9,906 nt of DNA from JAKACA01 sp050010115 (GCA_050010115.1 JBEKLQ010000131.1:1-9906), one strand, 5' to 3'; positions 1 through 6,999 are shown, counted from the stretch's first letter. The notes: a model not told the origin generated them from the letters alone. Program-made: numbers and translations.

Positions 1-129
1 GTCCAGTTTCCAGGACGCAACATGCTCCAACGGTAGGGCGACTTTTGCATGGCGCCCATGGCACCCTCGGCAAGCGGGTACTCATCGACAACCACGCTGC
101 CGCCAGCGACCGCTCCGCGCCCGAGGGCG
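1..129. other. Left window edge, no assignable gene
   Basis: This stretch lies downstream of the zinc-finger gene. Two minus-strand frames stay open to the window edge. One begins with an ATG at 133 that overlaps the TGA of the zinc-finger gene (ATGA). The other has better-looking codons but only a GTG near 95 as a start and no Shine-Dalgarno sequence. Neither translation resembles a family I know. On the plus strand, a frame entering from the left stops at 34-36. The operon may continue leftward, or the edge may hold the tail of a convergent gene. The visible bases do not decide between these. Confidence 0.3.
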
Positions 130-624
130 TCATCTTCGTCGGGCCTGATGAATCAGCGACATCGTGCAGGGAGTCAACACGTGTGACGGGACGATGTGGA
201 TATGGACGAAGACGCCCAGGGCGAGCGCCGGTACGGCGAAGCCGAGGGGCAGGACCCCGGCAGCCCACTGAGTCGCCCGTACCCAGGAGAGGCGGCGTCG
301 ATCCGCCCAACGAAGCACCTCGTACTCGTCCGACGCCGACGCCGACGCCGGGTCCGTGCATCCGAGTGCCGCAAGGACTTCCGTCGCTCGGCTGGCGGTG
401 GGGGCATGGACACGCAGGCGCATCTGACGCGTGAGTGAGACGACGCTCGCCTGGAACTCACGGCACCCCTCGCACTCCGAGAGGTGGGCGGCGGTGATCG
501 CCTCGGCAACCGGGGGCTCCTCATCGTCGGCGAGTGCGGAGATTGCCTCGCGCGCCACGTCGCACCGGATGATCGTGCTCGAGCCCCGCGACCGCGTGCG
601 GCGCCTTCGTCGCATCAGCATCAT
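130..624 (-). CDS. ZAS-type zinc-finger anti-sigma-like membrane protein
   Basis: A 164-residue protein that looks like a membrane-anchored zinc-binding anti-sigma (ZAS) factor, the class that holds an ECF sigma factor inactive at the membrane. The cytoplasmic part carries Cys21 and the H-x3-C-x2-C signature (His47, Cys51, Cys54, in HLSECEGC). A basic RMRLRV stretch follows, then a Ser/Ala-Asp linker encoded by a short tandem repeat. One hydrophobic segment spans about 118-140. The tail outside the membrane is short and rich in possible metal ligands (His141, His143, His148, Cys153). The ATG at 624 was chosen because it lies 17 bases past the stop of the lipoprotein gene; ATGs at 621 and 615 are alternatives, and none has a clear Shine-Dalgarno. 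It is the third gene of the SCO operon, divergent from the SigC-like gene, which makes that sigma factor its likely partner by inference. It could instead be a zf-HC2 protein without anti-sigma activity. Confidence 0.75.
   Translation of the reverse strand: MMLMRRRRRTRSRGSSTIIRCDVAREAISALADDEEPPVAEAITAAHLSECEGCREFQASVVSLTRQMRLRVHAPTASRATEVLAALGCTDPASASASDEYEVLRWADRRRLSWVRATQWAAGVLPLGFAVPALALGVFVHIHIVPSHVLTPCTMSLIHQARRR
331..348. repeat. 18-bp tandem repeat, three hexamers
   Basis: Three copies of CGACGC in a row lie inside the zinc-finger gene. On the coding strand they give a Ser/Ala alternation (ASASAS) in the linker between the zinc finger and the membrane segment. The repeat is in frame, so copy-number change would lengthen or shorten the linker by two residues per unit. 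Confidence 0.7.
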
Positions 625-641
625 TCGACCACCGACGACCG

Positions 642-1892
642 TCAGCTCGAGGAGCCGAACTGAATGGGAACGTTCATGACCTGCTCCCTCGTCCAGCGAC
701 CAGTCGCGGGGGCGAGCCCCCAATCGGTGAAGACCGTGTCCTCTACGACGAGTGCATCAACTCTGCCGGCCGCACCGAAGACCATCGTCGCGGTGTGCGC
801 GGGCGCGGTCGGCAGACCGCGCCACGCAGCCCCCGCACCGCTCAGCACTTCGACCGAGTCAAAGGACGTGGACCTTGACGGGGTGGAGCCCGACGACAGG
901 ACGAACAGGCCCATCCGGCCATCTGGCCCGAAGGACAGCACCCTCTTGGACCCGATCTGCAGCGCCGGAGAGACGCTCCACGTCCCACTACCGGCGGTCA
1001 CCCACGCCGCCACAAGGCTGGTCCCCCGAGCGGCCGACACGGCCAAGAGCGCACACAGGCCACTCGTCGTTCGCTGCAGACCGAGCACGCCGATGCTCCC
1101 ATGGGCGAGGGAAACCGGAAGCGTCGGTCCAGCGAGGTGCCATCCGCCCTGAGGCCCCGTGAAGATGCCGACGACGCCGGCTCGCCGACAGTCGCCTCCG
1201 ATCACCGAGTGACCCGCAACCCAGCCGACGGCCGTCATCGAGGCAAGCCCGCAGGCGCGCCCCGCTGACGATGCGCCAAGCCCGCTCGTGGTCGTCACCT
1301 GGCTCCAGCTGGCCAGCCCGGCGGAGCTCGCGAGCACCTCGCCGCCACTCCCGTTGGTTGCGAGCGCCAGGGCGCGGCCTCCGGGGTCGACGGCAAGAGC
1401 ATCGGGCTCGGCCGCGAGTGCAGCCACCGGGGCCGCGGGCGACCAGGAGCGCCCGGCATCCAGTGTGACCAGGAGTGGAGAAAAGCTGAGGGCGTCCGTG
1501 GAACGAATACCAACCGCGACCGAATGGCTGTCGGGCGTGGCGATCACGAGGCCTCCGTTGGTCGCGACCGCCAGCGCCGACGCCTTATCGGACCAGCGAG
1601 AACCACCGCTCGGCCGGAAGAAGAGCTGCCAGAAGGTGTTCAGAGGCTGGCCGAGACGCCCCATCGGGAACACGGCCCAGGAGCCGGCCGAGGTCTCCAT
1701 CGAAGTCGGCAGTGACGCGCCGGTGGCCGTGGCGCTCGCCGACGGCCCGGGCGATTTGTTGGAGGACTTGGTGGCGGATCCCGTACCGCAGCCCGTAGTG
1801 GCGGCAGCCAAGAATGTCAGCGTTGCGAGCGCTCCCGTGGCGGCCCTCCACGGGCGTCGGCGTGGCCTGTGACCGTCCCGCCGGGTGCTCAC
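642..1892 (-). CDS. Putative lipoprotein with beta-propeller-like (BNR/Asp-box) domain
   Basis: A 416-residue exported protein. The start is GTG 1892, which overlaps the TGA of the SCO gene as GTGA; the open frame upstream of it is a shadow of the SCO gene. The N-terminus is Arg-rich (RRRPWR), followed by a hydrophobic stretch (17-33) and Cys35 in TTGCGTGS, a passable lipobox although Thr rather than Leu is at -3. A Ser/Thr/Pro/Ala-rich linker (36-70) leads to a body of short beta-strand-like units. One unit is a clear Asp-box (TLDAGRSW, 143-150) and several are weaker turns ending in W (ASWS, GGWH, GTWS, AAWR). This suggests a sialidase-type propeller with no visible active site. The C-terminus ends in MNVPIQFGSSS. 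From memory, similar proteins sit beside SCO genes in other actinobacteria, but their role is not known to me. Translational coupling to the SCO gene suggests a shared task on the outer face of the membrane. Confidence 0.8.
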   Translation of the reverse strand: MSTRRDGHRPRRRPWRAATGALATLTFLAAATTGCGTGSATKSSNKSPGPSASATATGASLPTSMETSAGSWAVFPMGRLGQPLNTFWQLFFRPSGGSRWSDKASALAVATNGGLVIATPDSHSVAVGIRSTDALSFSPLLVTLDAGRSWSPAAPVAALAAEPDALAVDPGGRALALATNGSGGEVLASSAGLASWSQVTTTSGLGASSAGRACGLASMTAVGWVAGHSVIGGDCRRAGVVGIFTGPQGGWHLAGPTLPVSLAHGSIGVLGLQRTTSGLCALLAVSAARGTSLVAAWVTAGSGTWSVSPALQIGSKRVLSFGPDGRMGLFVLSSGSTPSRSTSFDSVEVLSGAGAAWRGLPTAPAHTATMVFGAAGRVDALVVEDTVFTDWGLAPATGRWTREQVMNVPIQFGSSS

Positions 1893-3721
1893 GATCCGAG
1901 CACGCTGCGGATGGCGTTCGCCAGCAGCACCGCCGAAGAGGACTTCGAGGCCTGCGTCCCTGGCCCCGGGTCCGTGTCCAGGACGTAACGGGTGTGACCC
2001 GTTGGATCGATCACGTAGGCGATGTCGCTGTGGGCGATCATCGCCCCGCCCGGGACGTAGGCGACTTGAACCCCGAACGAGTTCCAGATGTGGCGGAGCT
2101 CCGCGGCCGAGCCGGTGAGGAACTGCCAATTCGCTACGTGCTCGAGGCCCTCTTGGCGGTCGAAGGCCACCACGTAAGCCCGCGAGCGGTAGAGGGGGTT
2201 GATGACGACTGCGATGAACTCCACTCGCTGAGCGGCGGAACCGAGCATCTCGTCCGCCTCCCGGAACTCCTGGGCAATAATCGGGCAGTCGGAGACGCAG
2301 ACCGGGTCCAAGAAGGTAAGAGCGACCGTCTTGCCACGCAGGCTTTGCAGCGACACGGTCTTCCCGCTCTGATCGACCAGCTGGAACGCCGGCGCGGCGA
2401 GATTGACGACATCCGGTGTGCCGTCGATCGCCTGGGCGATGATCGGGTCGGCATTCGGGTCCGTGGAAGCCACCGCCATCGGCGCGGCACCGACGAGCGT
2501 GATCCCGATTGCGCAGACGGCAGCGAGGGACCGGAACGTGTACGTCGGCCTGGTCGTCAACCGTTCCCTCAGTGACGGCCGGATCGGCGCTGCCGCAGTG
2601 ATCAGCACCGGCATCTGCTCGGTGACCGGAAAGCGCGTCAGCGCGAGGTAGCCGGCCGTGAAGACGAGTGCCATCGGGATCATGCTGTTCGGATCGGTCC
2701 CGACACCGCCGAAGAAGCCGAAGTCCTCGATGAGTACCCAATCGGCCAGGCAGAGGACGACCCCGGCGATCACGCCGACGCGAGCGACCGCCGGCCGGCC
2801 GTTCAAGAAGGCGATCCCAAGGACTGCGAGGCAGATCACCAGGAAGAGATTGACTGCCCAACCGTGTGCGGCATCGAACGCGCCAAAGCTCGAGACCCAG
2901 GACGACACGAAACCCGGCTGCGGCGTCCGTGCCATCTGCTGCACCATCGCCGTGAGCTGCCCGGGGGTCGCACCTCGGTGGAGCTGTCCCTGCCAGAAAC
3001 CGCGTCCCGGCCACGCCTGCAACACCGCCATGCCCACGAAGAACAGACCCATGACCCCAAGGACTGCTCGACCGAGCCGAGGGCTCAGCCACGCCCGTTC
3101 CGGGAGGGCGATGAGCACACCGGCGAGGCTGTAGAAGAGCACCGCCCCCGGGGCTCCGAACGCCCAGCTGAGGCCGGGGGCGAAGATGCCACCGAAGCTC
3201 TCGCCGAAGGCCCAGACGACGAGACCCCAGGCGGCGCTCGAGAGACCGCCGAGCCGCGACCAGTTGCCCCGTGGGGCGACGAGGAGCCAGATGCCGAGGC
3301 CGACCTGGATCCATACCGCTGAAGCGGGCGCCGTGATCGGATGGTTGCTCCAGATGGTGCCGCCGACGTTCACGAGGTGCTGCACCCAGCCCGGCGATGT
3401 CGCCGCGCTCGGTTCGATCACTTGCGTCGTCATGCCGAGCGGCATCGACGCCTGGCCCTGCAGGATGCCGTCGAACATCCAGATCAGCCCGAACGAGACC
3501 CGGAGGAGGCGGCGGGCGACCGGCTCGGCGTAAGGCCAGAGCTCAGTTGAAGCGTTCCCCGCCGCGATCCTCCGCAGCTGGACGCTGCGGAGCGCGTTCC
3601 AGGCCACGGCAAGCAGTGCCAGGAGCACAAGGACGACGAGGCCTTGGTGCCGGAGCAACGACTCGAAGGCCGAGACGATCGTGGGGTTGTTCGTTCGCAG
3701 CCCCGAGCTCATGCCTGGCAT
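1889..3721 (-). CDS. Multi-pass membrane protein fused to SCO1/SenC copper chaperone domain
   Basis: A 610-residue two-part protein. Residues 1-415 hold about nine or ten hydrophobic segments (near 27-42, 72-88, 134-150, 161-175, 190-206, 217-236, 287-305, 311-330, 347-362, 396-415). The FGLIWMFDGILQGQ region recalls DoxX-like membrane proteins. Residues about 435-610 form a thioredoxin-like SCO domain with the copper-binding CxxxC (Cys475 and Cys479 in DPVCVSDCP) and the conserved distal histidine (His564 in IAHSDIAYVIDPTG). SCO proteins deliver copper to the CuA site of cytochrome c oxidase subunit II or keep its cysteines reduced. All three ligands are present, so the domain should bind metal outside the cell membrane, tethered by the last hydrophobic segment. 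The start is ATG 3721, preceded by a G-rich stretch (GGGGGGGA, nine bases upstream) as a plausible ribosome-binding site; ATG 3712 would be too far from it. It is the first gene of a three-gene operon and overlaps the lipoprotein start. SCO proteins are usually about 200 residues, so the large fused part is notable. Confidence 0.88.
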   Translation of the reverse strand: MPGMSSGLRTNNPTIVSAFESLLRHQGLVVLVLLALLAVAWNALRSVQLRRIAAGNASTELWPYAEPVARRLLRVSFGLIWMFDGILQGQASMPLGMTTQVIEPSAATSPGWVQHLVNVGGTIWSNHPITAPASAVWIQVGLGIWLLVAPRGNWSRLGGLSSAAWGLVVWAFGESFGGIFAPGLSWAFGAPGAVLFYSLAGVLIALPERAWLSPRLGRAVLGVMGLFFVGMAVLQAWPGRGFWQGQLHRGATPGQLTAMVQQMARTPQPGFVSSWVSSFGAFDAAHGWAVNLFLVICLAVLGIAFLNGRPAVARVGVIAGVVLCLADWVLIEDFGFFGGVGTDPNSMIPMALVFTAGYLALTRFPVTEQMPVLITAAAPIRPSLRERLTTRPTYTFRSLAAVCAIGITLVGAAPMAVASTDPNADPIIAQAIDGTPDVVNLAAPAFQLVDQSGKTVSLQSLRGKTVALTFLDPVCVSDCPIIAQEFREADEMLGSAAQRVEFIAVVINPLYRSRAYVVAFDRQEGLEHVANWQFLTGSAAELRHIWNSFGVQVAYVPGGAMIAHSDIAYVIDPTGHTRYVLDTDPGPGTQASKSSSAVLLANAIRSVLGS

Positions 3722-3892
3722 TGCAGTTTGTCCCCCCCTTCTCCTGTGCGTCGTGGACGAGCCGGCTCGGTCCTACGGACTCGCGGCGTTCACCCGTCTC
3801 CTGTAGGTAGTGCCTCGAGCACGGCCAAAAGTTCCAAGCGCTCGGCGAGGGCGACTTCCCTAGAGCGAGCCTCTGGCAGTACGGTCGCGGCG
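3722..3892. promoter_or_regulatory. Divergent promoter region between SCO operon and sigC-like gene
   Basis: These 171 bases separate two divergent transcription units and must hold both promoters unless transcription enters from outside. Two inverted repeats are visible: a perfect 12-bp palindrome CGAGCCGGCTCG at 3758-3769, and GTGC-CTCGA-GCAC at 3810-3822. Either could be an operator. No convincing housekeeping -35/-10 pair or well-spaced ECF promoter could be assigned. The role is inferred from position. Confidence 0.55.
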
Positions 3893-4426
3893 GTGGACGA
3901 GCTGAGCGCCCTCCTCATGCGGGCGAAAGACGGTGACGAGAGGGCATTGGCCGCGTTCGTCCACAGCGTGCACTCGCCCATTTGGCGCCTCTGCGCCCAT
4001 CTTGTCGGCCGCGACGACGCTGACGATGCCACGCAGGAGACTTTCCTGGCTGTCTGGCGGGCGCTGCCTTCGTTTCGCGGTGATGCATCTGCTCGGACCT
4101 GGTTGTTCGTCATCGCGCGGCGCAGCGCCGAGCGAGTGGCGCGGCGGCGGCGGCGGTGGGTCGAGCTGGCCAATGGAGCACCGGCCCCAGCGCTCACGCC
4201 GCACCCGGAGACGGCGACGGAACTCGACGACCTGCTCGCTGGCTTGGACTTGGACCGCAGGGTGGCGATCGTGCTCACCCAGATCATCGGGCTGTCCTAT
4301 GCGGAAACAGCCGCCGTCTGTGACTGCCCGATCGGAACCATCAGATCGCGTGTGGCCCGCGCGAGAGAGGAGCTCCTCGATCGGCGGTCGGCGCTTCGCG
4401 AGGCGGAAGGGTCCGCCACCTCCTGA
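3893..4426 (+). CDS. sigC: SigC-like ECF RNA polymerase sigma factor
   Basis: A 177-residue group 4 sigma factor. Region 2 runs about 18-88, with the core-binding and -10-recognition part including DDADDATQETFLAVWRALP and ASARTWLFVIAR. Region 4 runs about 113-165 with the helix-turn-helix LSYAETAAVCDCPIGTIRSR, which contacts the -35 element. The region 4 block closely matches what I recall of mycobacterial SigC ([20 protein letters not shown]), as does the ARTWL segment. No SnoaL-like or other C-terminal extension is present. GTG 3893 is taken as start because it gives a normal ECF N-terminus (VDELSALL); ATG 3917 is a shorter alternative and neither has a clear Shine-Dalgarno. Upstream in-frame sequence is low-quality. 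The gene is divergent from the SCO operon, which contains a ZAS-like protein that could be its anti-sigma factor. Mycobacterial SigC has been linked to copper acquisition genes, in keeping with the SCO neighbour. The subgroup label is by eye. Confidence 0.85.
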   Translation: MDELSALLMRAKDGDERALAAFVHSVHSPIWRLCAHLVGRDDADDATQETFLAVWRALPSFRGDASARTWLFVIARRSAERVARRRRRWVELANGAPAPALTPHPETATELDDLLAGLDLDRRVAIVLTQIIGLSYAETAAVCDCPIGTIRSRVARAREELLDRRSALREAEGSATS

Positions 4427-4582
4427 CTCCTTGACCTCGACGAGAGACTCGACGCCGAGGCACTGCGCCTCGACGCACGAACAGGCCATTTGCCTCTAGC
4501 GGAGCGCGCCGCCTGACCTCATCCTGGTAGCTGCAGCAGAAAGTGCCTGATGCAAGTCGGTGAGGTGAAGGGGTCCCGTCCG

Positions 4583-4607
4583 AAGCTGCCGCGAGGCATA
4601 GCAGCTT
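4583..4607 (+). other. Hairpin upstream of DUF2505 gene
   Basis: AAGCTGC at 4583-4589 and GCAGCTT at 4601-4607 form a perfect 7-bp inverted repeat around an 11-base loop. There is no U-tract (the sequence after it is GTCCCG), so it is not a standard intrinsic terminator. It lies 35 bases before the ribosome-binding site and may be in the leader of the DUF2505 mRNA or form a weak end for the sigma-factor transcript. Confidence 0.4.
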
Positions 4608-4642
4608 GTCCCGCCTGCAGCGGAGTCCCGGCCCCGATCTCG

Positions 4643-4650
4643 AAGGAGGT
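4643..4650 (+). promoter_or_regulatory. Strong Shine-Dalgarno deciding the DUF2505 start
   Basis: AAGGAGGT is a full-length match to the 16S rRNA tail and lies six bases before ATG 4657. It favours that ATG over the GTG at 4654 and over a longer in-frame start at 4606. It is the best ribosome-binding site in the window. Confidence 0.85.
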
Positions 4651-4656
4651 CGCGTG

Positions 4657-5172
4657 ATGGATCTGAAGGGCTCGCAAACCTACAACGCTCCGGTCGACGC
4701 GGTGCTCGCGATGTTTCGCGACCCCGAGGCGACGGTCGCGAAGTACGAGAGCATGAACCATCGGGAGGTGACGGTCCTCGAGTGCACGGAGACCCACGGC
4801 GTCCTGCGCATCCGCTCGTCACGGGTCGTCGACGTCGACGTGCCCGGATTCGCTAAGAGGGTGCTCAAGCCGACGAACACGATGCGCCAGACCGACGAGT
4901 GGCAAAAGCGCAAGGACGGCTCTTGGGGGGGCACGTTCGACGTCGAGGTGCAGGGCGCGCCCATCCACATCTCCGGCACGATGAGCCTCACGCCAGAAGG
5001 CAGCAAGTCGATCCATGAGGTCACGATCAACGTGAACGTCAAGATCCCGATCATCGGAGGACGCATCGCGGACTGGGCCGGCAAGAACGACGTTCGCCGG
5101 AGCCTCGATGGCGAGTTCGCCTTCAACACCCAGTGGCTCGCCGAGCACGCGTCACCTCGAGCGGCGCGATAG
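4657..5172 (+). CDS. DUF2505 family protein
   Basis: A 171-residue soluble protein matching the pattern of actinobacterial DUF2505. It has an N-terminal strand followed by a helix typical of START/SRPBCC-like folds (QTYNAPVDAVLAMFRDPE), a middle block with VPGFAKRVL and TDEWQKRKDGSWGGTFDVEV, then a run of strands (APIHISGTMSLTPEG) and the closing helix with KIPIIGGRIADW and FAFNTQWLAEH. There is no signal peptide or membrane segment. The family has no established biochemical role; the fold would allow binding of a small hydrophobic ligand, which is inference. The gene is monocistronic here, in the same direction as the sigma-factor gene but 230 bases away, and convergent with the transglycosylase gene, from which it is separated by 60 bases with no strong terminator. 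Confidence 0.8.
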   Translation: MDLKGSQTYNAPVDAVLAMFRDPEATVAKYESMNHREVTVLECTETHGVLRIRSSRVVDVDVPGFAKRVLKPTNTMRQTDEWQKRKDGSWGGTFDVEVQGAPIHISGTMSLTPEGSKSIHEVTINVNVKIPIIGGRIADWAGKNDVRRSLDGEFAFNTQWLAEHASPRAAR

Positions 5173-5232
5173 GGAATCGGCTACAGCGCCGGCTCCGCCG
5201 GGATCACTCTGGTCCGGTGTGGCTTGAGTGCG

Positions 5233-6999
5233 TCACCCTTTTCCCGGCACTGTCGTTGGCGGGACCGCCGTGGTCGTCGTCGTCGTCGTGGTTGTGGATG
5301 ACAAGATCGGGCTCACCGTCGGCGCTACCACGAGCACCGGGAGTCCGTAGTCCATGAACGAGAGATGCAGGCTGACCGGCCCCTCTCCAGCAACGAAACT
5401 CCCGAGCGAGATCACTGCCGACTGGATCCGGTTCTCGCTCACCCAGGCTGTCACGCCGAGGTGGGAGGAGCCCGCGAGGTCCGCTACCCGACCGAGGTCC
5501 ACCGATGATCCGGGAAGGTGGGAAGCTGCCAGAGCAAGGTTCGCCTGTCCGGCGTACTCAGTGGCGGCGGCGCCGTTGATCCGTGCGTGGCCGGCGACGT
5601 GCATGCTCGTCGCTCCTGACAGCTGGCCCACGAGCCAGGCGAGATCCTTGGACGCAAGGACGAGTCCCGAGCCAAGCGGGGCGGGCAGCCGAGAGAGCGC
5701 CGTCGGCGTCATCATGATCCACGGACCTTCGGCTCCGGCTGCCGAGGCGAGGGCCGGCGGCAACGACAGATAGGTCTTGCCTCCGATGACCCGCATCTGG
5801 AGCGAGCCCGAGCCAGGGAGCTGGAGGACGAGCGACCCCGTCCGGTCACGGGTGTCGACAACCCCGTTCCCGGCCGCTGTCTCGGAGGTGCCGGCAAGAG
5901 CCTGCAGGCTGAAGGAGTACGAGCCGGCCGCTTGTGAAAACAGGGCGGCCGTGCTCAACATCGTCGCAGGGCTCGCAGTGGGCGGGGCGGCGGTGTGGGG
6001 CTTGGCCGGTGCCTTCGTGCGTGGTGACTCCGTGCGTGGCGTGCCCACCGGCAGCAGTCCGTTCCCGGCGGCCGCCAACGCGGTCACCCCGACGTGGCTG
6101 TAGAAGGAGATCCAGGACTCGACGAGGGCCACGTACGCGTCGGAGTGGTTGTAGGCGAGGATGGCAGCCGTGAGACCCGAGCGGGCGTTCATGTTGCCGC
6201 CGTTGGCGCACAAGAACACACCGGTGGTCAAAGCTGCGTCGTAGAAGTTCTGCGGGTTGCGCTTGCCATCGCCGTTACCGTCCTGGGCGTACTCGGCCCA
6301 GGTCGCCGGCAGGAACTGCATCGGGCCTTCAGCGCGTACCCACCCGCCACCGGGGGCCGGCATCGCCGGAGTCCCGTTCGATCCATTGAGCGGGATGCCA
6401 TAGATGGGCGGGAAGAGCGTGCCGTTGCTGGTGATCCGAGCGCCGGAGCCCCACGTCTGGCCGTTGTCGGACTCCACCCGGCCGATGCCGGCGACGTCCT
6501 CCCAGGAGAGGTGGCAGGTCGGGTCGGTATGTGACAGGACGATCTGAGCATGCTGGTAGGCGGCGATCGCCACCGCCGGAACGCCGGTCGAAGCACCGAG
6601 TGGCACCGCATCGTGCTTCAGATGCTTGGGCGGAGCGGCTGCGAAGGGCACCACTCCCACGGTTGCAGAGCGGCCATGGGGAAGCCCTCGGACCTGGCTC
6701 CCGGGAGTGCCGAACTGAAGCCGGCTGACGGAGACAGCAGCGGCGAGCTTGCTGACGCCGTGGTGGGAATCGCGGCCCGCTGAGACGGCATTGTCTATGG
6801 GCAGCAGCGAGCACCCAATCGCGACGGCGACGATGGGAACCAGCAACCAGGACATGAGTCGCGATGAGCCAGCGAGGCGCTCGAGCTTTCGAAGGTGCGG
6901 TGCCGCCTTGGCGCGCAAGTCCCGCACCGTCGCGGCAACATCGGTGCCACGAACGCTCCAGAACTGCGCTGCGCGCCTCAACTGAGGCAGCACGTTCAT
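5233..6999 (-). CDS. Membrane-anchored lytic transglycosylase with LppX-like C-terminal domain
   Basis: A 588-residue envelope protein. A basic cytoplasmic segment (1-47) precedes one membrane helix (about 48-66). A linker leads to a transglycosylase (SLT/MltB-like) domain at about 140-310. It carries the catalytic glutamate Glu176 in GIGRVESDNG, then GPMQFLPATWAEY (225-237), the NFYDAALTTGVFLC helix and LAYNHSDAYV (281-290). Such enzymes cleave the MurNAc-GlcNAc bond of peptidoglycan, forming 1,6-anhydro ends. A Pro/Ala/Thr linker (about 315-345) joins a second domain (350-560) with the strand pattern of LppX/LolA-like mycobacterial lipoproteins (GSLVLQLPGSGSLQMRVIGG, KTYLSLP, WVSENRIQSAVI). 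The tail is a nine-threonine run plus PPTTVPGKG. ATG 6999 has no good Shine-Dalgarno and the start could lie slightly upstream or downstream. The enzymatic domain is well supported; the C-terminal fold is a weaker call. Confidence 0.82.
   Translation of the reverse strand: MNVLPQLRRAAQFWSVRGTDVAATVRDLRAKAAPHLRKLERLAGSSRLMSWLLVPIVAVAIGCSLLPIDNAVSAGRDSHHGVSKLAAAVSVSRLQFGTPGSQVRGLPHGRSATVGVVPFAAAPPKHLKHDAVPLGASTGVPAVAIAAYQHAQIVLSHTDPTCHLSWEDVAGIGRVESDNGQTWGSGARITSNGTLFPPIYGIPLNGSNGTPAMPAPGGGWVRAEGPMQFLPATWAEYAQDGNGDGKRNPQNFYDAALTTGVFLCANGGNMNARSGLTAAILAYNHSDAYVALVESWISFYSHVGVTALAAAGNGLLPVGTPRTESPRTKAPAKPHTAAPPTASPATMLSTAALFSQAAGSYSFSLQALAGTSETAAGNGVVDTRDRTGSLVLQLPGSGSLQMRVIGGKTYLSLPPALASAAGAEGPWIMMTPTALSRLPAPLGSGLVLASKDLAWLVGQLSGATSMHVAGHARINGAAATEYAGQANLALAASHLPGSSVDLGRVADLAGSSHLGVTAWVSENRIQSAVISLGSFVAGEGPVSLHLSFMDYGLPVLVVAPTVSPILSSTTTTTTTTTAVPPTTVPGKG
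5275..5289. repeat. Trinucleotide repeat (CGT)5 in transglycosylase gene
   Basis: Five perfect CGT units, read as ACG threonine codons on the minus strand, lie within a run of nine threonines in the C-terminal tail. In-frame expansion or contraction would only change tail length. Thr-rich tails like this are common in exported proteins of some actinobacteria. Confidence 0.75.

Larger units (their letters stand above)
4427..4656. other. Intergenic stretch between sigC-like and DUF2505 genes
   Basis: About 230 bases with no clear gene. The reading frame of the sigma factor stays open for another 29 codons after its TGA (to a TGA near 4514) and would encode a helical, Leu/Asp/Arg-rich peptide, but there is no usable start codon. 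CTCGACG occurs three times, at 4436, 4448 and 4469. A hairpin lies at 4583-4607. The promoter of the DUF2505 gene should be here, but I cannot point to it. Confidence 0.5.

Noticed and set aside
1893..3314. Long minus-strand open frame running upstream of the lipoprotein GTG, giving a nominal 890-residue protein
   Set aside because: It is the out-of-frame shadow of the SCO fusion gene: Arg/Pro/Gly-rich, no domains, while the other frame carries clear membrane segments and the CxxxC site.
3780..3840. ECF-type promoter with GGAAC (minus strand, in the SCO leader) or GTGAAC
   Set aside because: GGAAC is present, but no good -10 partner lies 16-18 bases downstream; GTGAAC and the following CGTAGG are only ten bases apart.
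3860..4489. Minus-strand open frames opposite the sigma-factor gene
   Set aside because: They are antisense shadows; the plus frame has complete region 2 and region 4 sigma-factor motifs.
5173..5232. Shared intrinsic terminator between the convergent DUF2505 and transglycosylase genes
   Set aside because: Only short imperfect stems (such as CACTC/GAGTG) and no U-tract on either strand.
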